DNA of 64,000 bases from Rhynchosporium graminicola (Eukaryota; Ascomycota; Leotiomycetes; Helotiales; Ploettnerulaceae). The stretch is from contig FJUW01000007.1 of assembly GCA_900074885.1 (NCBI GenBank), forward strand, positions 2,065,609 to 2,129,608, given 5' to 3'. A program made the position numbers and the translations under genes. Under the pieces are notes generated by a model. The model was given only the letters and a program-made list of their open reading frames with translations, was not told the DNA's origin and did not search any database. Positions within the stretch are counted from its first letter, which is position 1; the number at the start of each line of letters is the position of its first letter. Shown piece by piece: positions 45,365-55,503 of this stretch.

Positions 45365-47628
45365 ATGCCTGGAAAGATTCTCTGTGTTGCGGAGAAGAAC
45401 TCCATCTCCAAGGCGGTATCAGAGCATCTTTCTGGAGGTCACTTCCAGACAGTAAGTAAAGGCTGCTTCATAGCTACTCTTCCTGGTGGACTTACACACA
45501 TAGGTAAATACCAGAGTCCAATACATCAAGAACTACACATTCACATTCGACTTTGGGGCCACATTAGGCTGGGGCAATTGCGATGTGACCATGACTGCTG
45601 TTTCTGGCCATTTGACCAATGCTAAGTTCGACGATGAGTACGAGAGAAACTGGGAGGATCCTCCACCGGCAAGCCTCTTCAATGCTCCCGTGAGGATCAA
45701 AGTCGACGAAGTAGGTTCTCTCCAAAACATAGGATTGTCAAGGTCTGCTAATGCTGGATAGGAAAAGCAAGACATTGCTCAGAATATCGCACAACTTGCT
45801 AGGGGAGCTAAGGCACTGTTCATCTGGACTGATTGTGATAGAGAAGGGGAGCACATCGGCGGCGAAGTGCGAACCGAAGCATTGAAAGGCAATGCGCGAC
45901 TTGTCGTCAAGAGAGCCAGGTTTAGTAACATTGAGAGAGCGTATGTTTGCTGCAAACCAATTTTTGAACGTCATCGCTGACTAGGCAGGCATGTGCTGCA
46001 GGCAGCTCGGAATCCCATAGACTTGGATGATCGCCAAGTCCATGCAGTTGCTGCTCGGATCGAGCTTGATTTACGAATCGGCTATATCTTCACGAGGTAT
46101 CTTACGAATAACCTTCGATCTCTTGGCGGTCAAATGGCCGTCAACGAGGCAGGTAATAAAAGAGTGATAAGTTATGGTAAGACATAAGCAAGTTCCCCTC
46201 ACGACTATCCATGTCTAACACCCGGAGGTCCATGTCAGTTTCCGACCCTTGGGTTCGTCGTCGATCGTTACTTCAGAGTCAGAAACTTCGTCCCGGAAAC
46301 TTTCTGGAGTATCAAAGTCACCCATTCGCGGGACAATATTAATGTAAGCTTCAATTGGAAGCGAGTCCATCTATTCGATCGGGCAGTTGTTGTCATTGTC
46401 TTCGAAAGATGCATAGCTGCCAAAATGGCCAAGGTTACTAAGGTCCAAGAGAAACCAACCAGCAAATGGAAACCTCTGCCATTGACTACGGTTGAGCTGC
46501 AGAAAATGGCAAGTCTCTTCTTACGAATGAACAGTTCAGAAGCTATGTCTGTTGCCGAAATTCTCTACAACAAGGGGTTCATCAGTTATCCTCGAACCGA
46601 GACCGATCGCTTCGACAAAGCAATGAATCTTAAAGCATTGGTTGAGAAGCAACTTCCAGATCCGAGATGGGGTGGCTATGCCCGAGGCCTGATCGATGGA
46701 GCTTTCAGTGATCCACGACAAGGAAGAAATGACGACAAAGCTCACCCTCCTATCCACCCAGTGGCGTGGGTTGCTGCTGCTCAATTATCACCGGAAGAAG
46801 GACGGATCTACGAATTCATCACACGACGATTTCTAGCATGTTGCTCCGAAGATGCCAAAGGTCACGCTAGCACGGTCGAAATCGAGTACGGAGAGGAAAC
46901 ATTCAGTGCCAATGGAGTCGTTGTCCTGGAGAGAAATTATCTTGATGTCTACCCGTACGAAAACTGGAACAACAGTACAACACTACCCAAATTTACTCCT
47001 GGTGAGAGGTTCGAGCCAACAGAAGCGATGATGAACGAAGGGCACACAAGTCCTCCGGGTTACCTTACAGAACCAGATCTACTTGCACTAATGGATGCAA
47101 ATGGGATTGGAACAGATGCGACAATGGCCGAGCACATTCAGACGATCAAAACGAGATCCTATGTCTATACCAGACCTCGTGGTGGCGGTGGGAACAATGT
47201 AGGAGCTCGTGGAGGAAGAGGAGGCCGAGGGGGCAGAGGAGGACGTGGAGGGAGAGGAGGTGCCGCTGCCCCAGCTGGTGGACGAGGGGGGGTTGAAGAG
47301 TTCATACCTTCAACACTCGGCGTGGCTCTCGTGGATGGCTACGACAAGATGGGCTTTGAGATAAGTCTAAGCAAGCCATTTCTACGCAAAGAAACCGAAT
47401 CACGCATGAAGGATATTTGTGAGGGTAGGAAGACCCGCGAGGAGGTATTGCGGGAGAGTCTGAGGCAGTATAAGCAAGTGTTTGAGCAGTCGAGGGATAG
47501 ATTGGACGTTCTGAAAGCAGTAAGTACCTAACGTTATAGGGTTCATAACCCTATGTCCATATATTTGAGTTTCACATCGCTAATCAATTCAGTCGTGCAG
47601 AAGATACGTGCTCAACAATGGAGCTTGA
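45365..47628 (+). CDS. TOP3: DNA topoisomerase III (type IA)
   Basis: Six exons (45365-45451, 45504-45710, 45762-45940, 45989-46176, 46228-47519, 47593-47628) encode 662 residues, close to yeast Top3 (656). The TOPRIM domain starts at residue 4: KILCVAEKNSISKAV with the catalytic Glu, and the acidic triad TDCDREGEHIG. The active-site tyrosine is in FISYPRTETDRF. Type IA gate and toroid segments follow (GPCQFPTLGFVVDRYF; GIGTDATMAEHI). An RGG-rich insert (47180-47290) interrupts the C-terminal core. The last exon of 12 codons (SCRRYVLNNGA) matches the usual fungal Top3 ending. One acceptor (exon 5) is GAG rather than YAG. Top3 acts with a RecQ helicase and Rmi1 to dissolve Holliday junctions in the nucleus. 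Confidence 0.95.
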
Positions 47629-49394
47629 CACTATTTTGCATCACATGCTTACACTGGTGTTACCCGGAGGCTGTTCCTCGAATTAATCATCTGGAAGCAT
47701 ACGACTGACTACCTGGCAACTTGGTCCTGAAACTGCTTGAGTAGTCGCAGCAGGACTCTCAAGCATGTGAATGTATCGAAAATTATGACAACTTGTCCGC
47801 GGGTCAGTCTTTCTCAATCCCACATCATGTTTGTTTCCATCTCATGTTCCATCCCATCATCTCACCTGCCCGATGATCGGCAAAGACTGGCGAGACGGGG
47901 TCATATGCGCAACAAAGTCGCCCAATCCTGGCATTCGGTGACATTCGGTGGCTCGTCATCCCGTCCCCTGAACACGATGCTCCTCGAGTGGCTCATGTAC
48001 GTTTCGTACGTTCCGTACACCTTATCGATGTGGGTCGGGCAAGTTCGGAACCTTCTATTTTATCCCACGTTGCTGGATTGAGTAGGTGCGGATGCGCGAA
48101 TTTAAACTCTATACAACTCAAATCGGATTGCATTGCATCATAGCTCCGAAGAGGGAAAGGACGAATGCGGAGGAGCAGTCGTCAGCCAGTTCTCTCGCGG
48201 GCCAGCTGAAAGAATGCACGCTTGCTGTCGTGGCAGCATTAAACAACGTGGGGTAATTCGCAGGTCGACGATTCGGTTCAGCTGACAAGCGAGGGCGAAT
48301 GGATGAGATGGTTTAGTTTTCCTGTATTTTCCTCCCTCGGCTGTTGTGCTGCAAGGAAACAAACCCCCTCTCTTTGTGCTAAATGTGGGTGGGTGTCTGA
48401 TGATGTCCGTCCGCACAAGTTCAGGAAAGCGTGGGCGTGGTGGTTCGTGAAGCGCGATTGGCTTCGCGTCGGATCGGCTTACGGGCTTCACATCTCCCGC
48501 TGCTGGCCTGCTGGGCCTGCAGGCCCGCTGGAACGGAGACAAAGAGACCTGAACCTTGGAACCCTGGGTACCTAGCAATTACCCTTGCCCCCGGGTACTC
48601 GTACCAGAATTTGCTTGGCCCTTGTCTGCCCAACTGCTGTTGGTTCCAGGTATTCACAACTACCTCGTGGGTACTTTCTAGATGATGTCCCGGAATAACT
48701 TCGTGACTTTAGATTTCCCTTTCAGTCAAAGTCTTCTGAGAGTTGCATGACTTTACTATCAATTGCCAGGTAAGACATAATTCTTTAACTATTTTTGCTT
48801 CACTCTGTTGTTTTGAGCTTGCTTACTTTCCTACCTAGTACTTTGCGCCATGATTCATTTATCTAGGTCGGTACATTACCTCGGAGTACCAGTATCTATG
48901 GTCGACAGCTGAGACTACTCCGGGAATTGTGGGCCGGAGATTGGAAGTAAAGCAAAGTATTTGGCATCCCATCACTCGCAGGCGAAGATATCGAGATTCG
49001 AGAAGTTACCTACCTAGGGCTAGGAGCCTTAGTAAAGTCACCAGTCTATCCGAGGACATTGGAATGGAAGCCTGTGCCAACCCGGACCAGCCCAGCCTAT
49101 GGCCTAGCCTAGGTACTGTACCACTCACTAGCTTGATGCGGCCACCTGCACGTTTCCTGCACCTCGCCCATCATCTCCACTCCTCTCCATTTCCCCAAAC
49201 ACACACCAATACCACCGAGAACCAATACGATAACAACATTCGAACACCCTCCGCATCACCGTCGCTTTCTGTGCAAAACGCACACTGTACCCTTATATAA
49301 TATTGCCCGCCCACCTGCTTCTTGCTCTCCTTCTTGCGCAGCAGCTCTCCTGCTTCCTTCTTGCCAACCTACAAGGTATCACATACTCGACTTC
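47629..49394. other. Intergenic / probable long 5' region of STB3
   Basis: 1.77 kb without a recognisable gene. The part nearest STB3 (49100-49394) is CT-rich, like a fungal promoter and 5' UTR. Several short frames (for example 48929-49300) could be upstream ORFs. Confidence 0.5.
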
Positions 49395-50582
49395 TTGTCC
49401 ACGTCAGCCTCGTCTAAACCATCATCCGTCGCACCTTCCTCCACAGAAACGTTCAGATCAACTTGCATCACTATGGCTAACATGGCATCATCTGCTCGCG
49501 ATATCCCGAAGGCTTTTGGCCGAGACAGCTTAACTGCTGTAGAGGCTAGAAGTATTCTGGCGACTAATAACCATCCCCTACCAACTCCTCCGAACTCCAT
49601 CTCTCCCTCTCTGCCTCCCCATGCTATGAAGCCCTACGGTCCGCGTTCGACCAACTTGCATGTCCTGGAAAACGTCGATTCCGACATCGATTTGCAGGAT
49701 GGCCAGGGAAGCGAGCGAGATAATGTCGTTACGCGTGGTCGTGACATGGGATCGCCTGGATTTGAAGCGGCAGGTAATATCACGCCTCATTTGTTGGCAC
49801 GACACCATCTCCCGGAGATTCTCCTGAACCACGGTCCTTTGGCAATCCGACACATAATGGGATTCCTCACGACTGCTGTCCCTGGATTTTCTGGGATTCC
49901 ACCAGCAAAGGCCAGAAGACTTGTAGTTGGTGCTTTGGAAGGTCGTGGCAGTGGTGGTGAAGGCGGCGGAGTGAAGGGCAACGTGAAGTTCGAGAAAGTC
50001 GGATGGGGACGGTGGGATGCGAGATTGAAGGGACACCCTGCTAGAAGTAGTAAAGGCGGAAACCGACAAACGACGCCTCCTAGTGCACCATCTTCATATT
50101 CCCATGGCATGCCAATAGCCCAAAATGGCGGATGGAAAGCGGGCAGGGATCGACTGCACGCACCGGAGTCCAGCTGGGCTGGTGACTCTGCTGCCTTTTC
50201 CCATGACGATGATGCTATGATGCTCGAAAACGAAGCAGATAAGATGTCACTCGATGGCGATTCCTGCTCATCTTCGGAGGCACTGGACGACGATTTTATG
50301 GACGATGACGACCTGATGACCGACGAAGAGGATTGGGCAGCTGTAGGAGCTGCGGCTCTACGAGCTGCCTCTTATTCAGCTTCTGCTGGTCGACGAACTT
50401 TCCTTTCTCCACACATTCGTGCCGGAACAGCTGGTAAAAGCTTGCTTTCAACAATAGCAAATTTCATGCCAGCACAAACTTCACAGTGTCCTGCTGGAGT
50501 CGATTTCGCTGCATTCGGCGTGACCTCCGACTCCCAAGAGCGTGATGCCGTCGAGGCACTTCTACAACTCGGTTCTGTATAA
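49395..50582 (+). CDS. STB3: Sin3-binding protein Stb3 homologue, DNA-binding regulator
   Basis: Single-exon frame of 395 residues; a second in-frame ATG at 49473 (MANMASSARDIPKAF) may be the true start since the first 26 residues are only Ser/Thr-rich. The Stb3 domain spans about 125-212: ITPHLLARHHLPEILLNHG, then LAIRHIMGFLTTAVPGF, SGIPPAKARRLVVGALEGRG and VGWGRWDAR. A strongly acidic Asp-rich segment follows (about 290-320). In yeast Stb3 binds ribosomal RNA processing elements (RRPE) in ribosome-biogenesis promoters and recruits the Sin3/Rpd3 histone deacetylase, repressing growth genes when nutrients are poor. Conservation of the core supports the same DNA contact; targets in this fungus are unknown. 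Confidence 0.93.
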   Translation: MSTSASSKPSSVAPSSTETFRSTCITMANMASSARDIPKAFGRDSLTAVEARSILATNNHPLPTPPNSISPSLPPHAMKPYGPRSTNLHVLENVDSDIDLQDGQGSERDNVVTRGRDMGSPGFEAAGNITPHLLARHHLPEILLNHGPLAIRHIMGFLTTAVPGFSGIPPAKARRLVVGALEGRGSGGEGGGVKGNVKFEKVGWGRWDARLKGHPARSSKGGNRQTTPPSAPSSYSHGMPIAQNGGWKAGRDRLHAPESSWAGDSAAFSHDDDAMMLENEADKMSLDGDSCSSSEALDDDFMDDDDLMTDEEDWAAVGAAALRAASYSASAGRRTFLSPHIRAGTAGKSLLSTIANFMPAQTSQCPAGVDFAAFGVTSDSQERDAVEALLQLGSV

Positions 50583-53500
50583 ACATCTGGTGGCTTTTTT
50601 GGTGACGGGTGCATAGGGTGGGATTTGGAATTGGAATGGGTCAAGCGTTACGATCTGCCGGCGAGCATCGATCGACTGTCATTTTTGGAGCACGCTTTTC
50701 TTGGACCCTAGGAAGGGATGTTTTGTTACTGGAATTGTCGTTGTTCCCGTCAGAATGATGGATCGACTGACATGGCGTTTTACCTTGGCTGCGCATATGT
50801 TGGTGACCTCGAGCCTGTGCTTGTTACTCGTGCGCTCGGTCTCTCGTATCTTTAGCAATGGCTTTTTGCACATACTTTTTTTCTTCGATTTCGAATACAG
50901 CTATATACTTTCGAGTATCACTTACTCCACTCATACATCATCGGCCAAGACTCGAAACGAACGGTGCTATGATTGGCAGGTTTTTCGAACGACATTGGAG
51001 ATAATGTGTTGGACTGGTCTTTACGGCAAGGACTGGAAGCTCTTTTTGCGATTCTCAGCTTAGTTGCATGTACTATGTAAACTTTAATTTACTCTTGGTG
51101 AGTTGGGGAGACGAAACATGGAAGTGCTTGAGATGGAGGTTATAACAGAATATTGTTATTCATATTATGTTATGCTGTGTCGCAGGACAGAGACTTATTC
51201 GAGGCGCAGGAAACCGTACTTAGCTGAACGGTTTCTTGGTGGTATATGAGGGAGGGTTTTTTTTTTGTTTTTTTTGGAGATGGAGAGAGGATGGTTTCAA
51301 TATACCATACCATACCCATATCTAGATACCACGCAAGTAGTCAGACAGATTCGAGGTTCGAGAGCTTAACTGCTTCTTGAAACCGACGAAGTCCATCTAA
51401 AAATGCCAAGGTCCTGGTTGACTCTTCTCAGAAGCGTATTCCTTCTCTTCCTCTCCTCTTTTGTACAATCGTAAAAGATAAGTGAATCAATACTACAGCA
51501 CATCTGTTTCAAATCTTTCATGAAAATAATAAGAAGACTCGACCAATTATCAGGCAGTCGATGCACCTCCCTCCCGTCCTCCTGTTGCGCTCTCGCTTAC
51601 AACGCATCAAGATAGATAGGTAAACAGAAATGGGAAGAGAAGAGCTACAAGCAAGGTTCATCCCAGTTAGTCAGTCAGTCTCTCCCATGGCTTTTCTACA
51701 GAGGTAGGCGGATCATCCCTTCCCCTCACGCGAAGCATGATATGTCGCGAAACCATGACGTATGTGACTTATAAGTACGTATGAAATAGGATACGAAGTC
51801 TAGAGTCTTTCTCAGAGTACGTGAGAGCGAAGCCAGGAGGGGATGGATTGGGATGGAGGGACTGGGATGGATTGGAACACATGAGAATGGGTAGGTTCGG
51901 TGTTGGTTGGGTGTGTTGTGTAGGTAGGTAGGTGTGAGTGCTTGATATGCTGTGGATGGATGGATGGATGGATGGAGATTGGAGGGGTTTGCGATTTTTT
52001 GGGAGAAAGGGAGGGCATGGGGTGAGAGGGGAGATGGATGGTGAGATGGATGGGGTGGATGGATGGATGGGAGAGTATGAATTTGGTCATTGGAGATGTG
52101 AAAGGACAGCTCTGGTTAATTATACCTGCACTAATCCTGGATGATGGGAAGTTAAAGCTAATTTGGCAGATGGGTATTGTGGCTGGGCTGGGAGGAGGAT
52201 TCAGTTGGGATGAGGGGAGTGAAAGTATTTTGATGATTAAGAAATGGAAGAATTGAGAAATCGAAAATTGAGGAGTGGTAGGTTGCTAGACAGGCCGGGA
52301 TTGGGTTTGGGTTTTGGCTTGGGTTGAACAGTGTTGAAGCTCGATAAAGGACGTCGTGGATCAAGAATGTTACGACAGCACACGAATGAATGAATTGTTG
52401 AGACAAATGCAGTGTAGATAAAGAAAGAGCATACAATATATTATATATCGATGCAGCTCTGAGACGAATATTATGAAAGGTGATCGCTGGATATAATTCT
52501 CAATCGAAATATATGGATCGAGAATGCGTCTCTCAATAGAGTCTTTCGAACGAGAGACATGTCACTGAATAGGGTATCTTTTTGGCTAGAGCTTTACTAA
52601 GAGGCTAGCTCTAATGCCATAGATAATGGCATAAATGCCCCAATATCAAGCGTGAACAGTTACCGTTGATAGAGCAATTATACATGCTACTATAGATGAA
52701 AAGTTTGCCCTTAAAATTTTCATGTCAAAATTCCCGGACTAGTCATCTCCATTGCTATCAAGCCTCTTTAAAGCTGTCCTCTTCACTCACCCTGACGTAT
52801 CAGCGCCAAGTGATTTCAGCTAGCTTGTGTGGCAGGCCAATCTCTATAATGTGCGAAAAGACCTTATGAACTCGCTTTTCCCCTTCTCGACTTATTTTTA
52901 TGGATTGAGCAGATGATTTATCGTTTGAGAGCTTAAAAATTACTTGCAGACATTAATTTGCACCTTCCCTGCTAGACTCGTCTCTGCTATTGAGCTTTGG
53001 AGGTACTGGCGGCATCCACAAAAATAATAAGGCTAGTAGTGGCAACTAAACATGCTATTGATAAGTGCCGTGCCTATTTAGAGTACTCTCCTACCGAAGA
53101 ACTGTGCAATGCCTAGGGGAGTGGTACATGAAGGGTCCTCTCGGGAGTAGGAACGCGTATTGGTAGGTCTTGAAGAAATATACCTTCGCTGGTATTCAGG
53201 CCAAGCAAACATTTCCTCGAGATTACTCTTTGAGTTGATATTGGTTATTTTCTGCTGTTAATGACGCGACGATAGTAGTATGCACCCAATTTAGGAGACA
53301 AGCCTACCAAATTCTGGAAACCGCTGGCGTGCCGAAATCACAAGATAGAGACTAGATAATTCTGCTTCTAATTCTTCACATAACACCCTAACTTAGATAA
53401 ATCCATTCTATTTCTTCATTTTAAAATCCAACTGAATATTTACAAGTATCCCCATCATGCCATCATGTCAATCTCTTCGAGTTGAAATGCAATGTTGTTC

Positions 53501-53817
53501 TAGTTCGGCAACTCTCGCTTAAATAATTCCTACCCTTAATGACGACTCCTCTAAAATAGTGTACGAAATTTTTTGTCCGACCAGCTTTATAAGAGTAATA
53601 TAGCCGAATAAAACCAGTAGCTTACCATAAACCATCTTTCTTTGGTACATTCGATAAAAAATAAGGCCATTATGAACTAGTTAAACGTGGTCTGGTCTGG
53701 CGTTAGTCTACAGACTACACACACTCCAGAATTGAAGAATATTCCATACTTCCTTCCACCTGCCTTCCCCCTCCCGCCCTCCACATAGGAGCTATAGCTG
53801 CTATACTCAAATACGAC
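50583..53817. other. 3.2 kb gene-poor stretch
   Basis: No frame here looks like a protein. Contains a T-rich run (51257-51275), a GGAT-rich satellite-like tract near 51840-52075, and AT-rich sequence (52440-53700) without ends or repeats I can recognise. The first few hundred bases should be the STB3 3' UTR. Confidence 0.5.
51941..52075. repeat. GGAT/TGGA microsatellite, imperfect
   Basis: A perfect tetranucleotide run sits at about 51953-51977, with a second, interrupted cluster at about 52031-52073. Repeat-derived frames on both strands here are not genes. Confidence 0.85.
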
Positions 53818-55071
53818 TTGCTTGATTTCACCAAAATCACCGAAACTTCAAAGTCTTTTATACAAACACATACATTCAAACACACCCCAACAGAAAATAC
53901 AGAAGCAGCCCAAAACATGACAGAAAACACTTCCACAATCTGCACCATCAAGATGTGCACCTGTCAACGCAGCAAAGAGTACATAGAAATGTACGACCAG
54001 CTCTCCAACCCAACGAATTCCGACAAGCGGCGCGCGGCACGCGACACGATAGTCGAATACCACGAAATTCCCTTTCAGCGAACAAAACGCAGGCAAACCG
54101 ACGTACCGCTGGACAACTCACCCGCCTATTTGTTTCCTCCCAACGGTAATGCCAACTCGAAATGGGTACCAGAAGCGGGTTCAGTCTTGGACATCAGTTT
54201 CTCAACTTCCTCTCCGGCCACTACGCTCCCTCGAGATCCTCTGGAATGGTCCATCTCGAACTGGGCACCGGTTGCGAACTCGAATTCAGCCTCGGAATCA
54301 GATACTGATTCTTTAGCCACTGTTGTTGGCCCCTCCTCTCCTATCATGCCTTCGACTTCCATTTCCGAGCGGAATACCTCGCACTCGGGTACCTTACAAT
54401 CGTACACGGCAACAGACTCATACTTCGAGTCACGATCAGACTTCGATGACGACTCCGACACAGATTCAGCCGATACGATCATAGCACCCCCTCCCTCTCC
54501 GATCAATGCTACGATAGCCGAACTCCGCTCGCAGTGGAAATCCGTGCCCGTAGAATCCAGACTTAATCCCCGCGCTCGGTCATTCATACACAAGACCTCA
54601 TACGCAGGAACATGCGCATGCTCATGCTTAGCCTCAGCATCAACATCAACATCAGCATCCACTCCTTTCAACGGCGGTTCTTTCGGCCCGCTCATCTTGC
54701 CCGAACCGCAAGTCTCCCCATCGTCATCCGCCCGCACTCCGTCCCCTTCCACCCAATCCACCTCCAACCACACACCTTCGTCTTCCATCTCTACTACTAT
54801 CTCATCCTCCTCCAACTCCTCGGTCTCTTCCTCCTCCACCCATCCCAGATACTCTTCCCAGAAACCCCAATACTGTCCCCGTACAGGCCAGCGTCTACAC
54901 GCTCTATCACGCACCTATTCCAAGCCAGAGAAGGAGATAGATATCGCGGAGGCTTTGGCGCGAGGGCCACTGCCGGGCAGATTTTATACGCCAAGGGCAC
55001 CAAGGGAGCAGGGGGAGCAAGAGAGGAGGGAAGAGTTTGAGAAGGTTAAGAGGGATTTGAGGGGTTGGTAA
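53818..55071 (+). CDS. Ser/Thr-rich protein of unknown function
   Basis: Single frame of 417 residues. An ATG at 53917 (MTENTSTICTIKMCTCQ) is a likely alternative start because the preceding segment reads like 5' UTR. The first 70 residues hold a short Cys-containing segment and basic stretch (KRRAARDTIVEYHE). The middle is Ser/Thr/Asp-rich and probably disordered, with a Cys cluster GTCACSCL near 265 and long Ser runs (about 295-345). The end is charged and helical (REQGEQERREEFEKVKRDLRGW). No membrane segment or known domain. The conserved-looking N and C ends suggest a real gene, but I do not recognise it. Confidence 0.6.
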   Translation: MLDFTKITETSKSFIQTHTFKHTPTENTEAAQNMTENTSTICTIKMCTCQRSKEYIEMYDQLSNPTNSDKRRAARDTIVEYHEIPFQRTKRRQTDVPLDNSPAYLFPPNGNANSKWVPEAGSVLDISFSTSSPATTLPRDPLEWSISNWAPVANSNSASESDTDSLATVVGPSSPIMPSTSISERNTSHSGTLQSYTATDSYFESRSDFDDDSDTDSADTIIAPPPSPINATIAELRSQWKSVPVESRLNPRARSFIHKTSYAGTCACSCLASASTSTSASTPFNGGSFGPLILPEPQVSPSSSARTPSPSTQSTSNHTPSSSISTTISSSSNSSVSSSSTHPRYSSQKPQYCPRTGQRLHALSRTYSKPEKEIDIAEALARGPLPGRFYTPRAPREQGEQERREEFEKVKRDLRGW

Positions 55072-55503
55072 AGTAGGGGAGAGGCAGATTGGGTGGAAGA
55101 TGGAGAAGGAGGAGGAAGGAGGATGGAAAGAAAAGGAGAAGGAATGTTTACCTGTGCTATAGCAAGATCGCAGTATAATGTGTAATACAGCTCTGAATCA
55201 CTCACACCTACGTGCAAACCCACATTTGTGTGGGAAAAGCAAGTCTCGTTGTAGTTGGTATCTCTGTACTATCTGTAGCTCCATGCAATCCAATCTCATC
55301 AACCGAAACGCCAAAAGAACCCCAACATGCATGCAATGTCCAATAAACATGATAAGCATCACAGTGATAGCCAGTTGAAGTGGCATGAGAAACCCTTATG
55401 CACAAAGCGGAGTAGAGAAAAATCGCCCTTGAAAGCATCAAACGAGCCATCCTCTAAACGTAACGCCAAACAATGAAGGAAGGAGAATTACTGCTTGCAA
55501 AGA
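55072..55503. other. Intergenic between convergent genes
   Basis: It holds the 3' flanks of the Ser-rich gene and the BCAS3-domain gene. Nothing else seen. Confidence 0.5.

Noticed and set aside
51812..52436. Minus-strand frames full of His-Pro-Ser repeats
   Set aside because: Generated by the GGAT microsatellite; no family pattern and frames overlap on both strands.
54126..54914. 262-codon minus-strand frame, Glu/Val-rich
   Set aside because: Exact antisense of the Ser/Thr-rich coding gene; Ser codons read backwards give acidic and valine-rich shadows.
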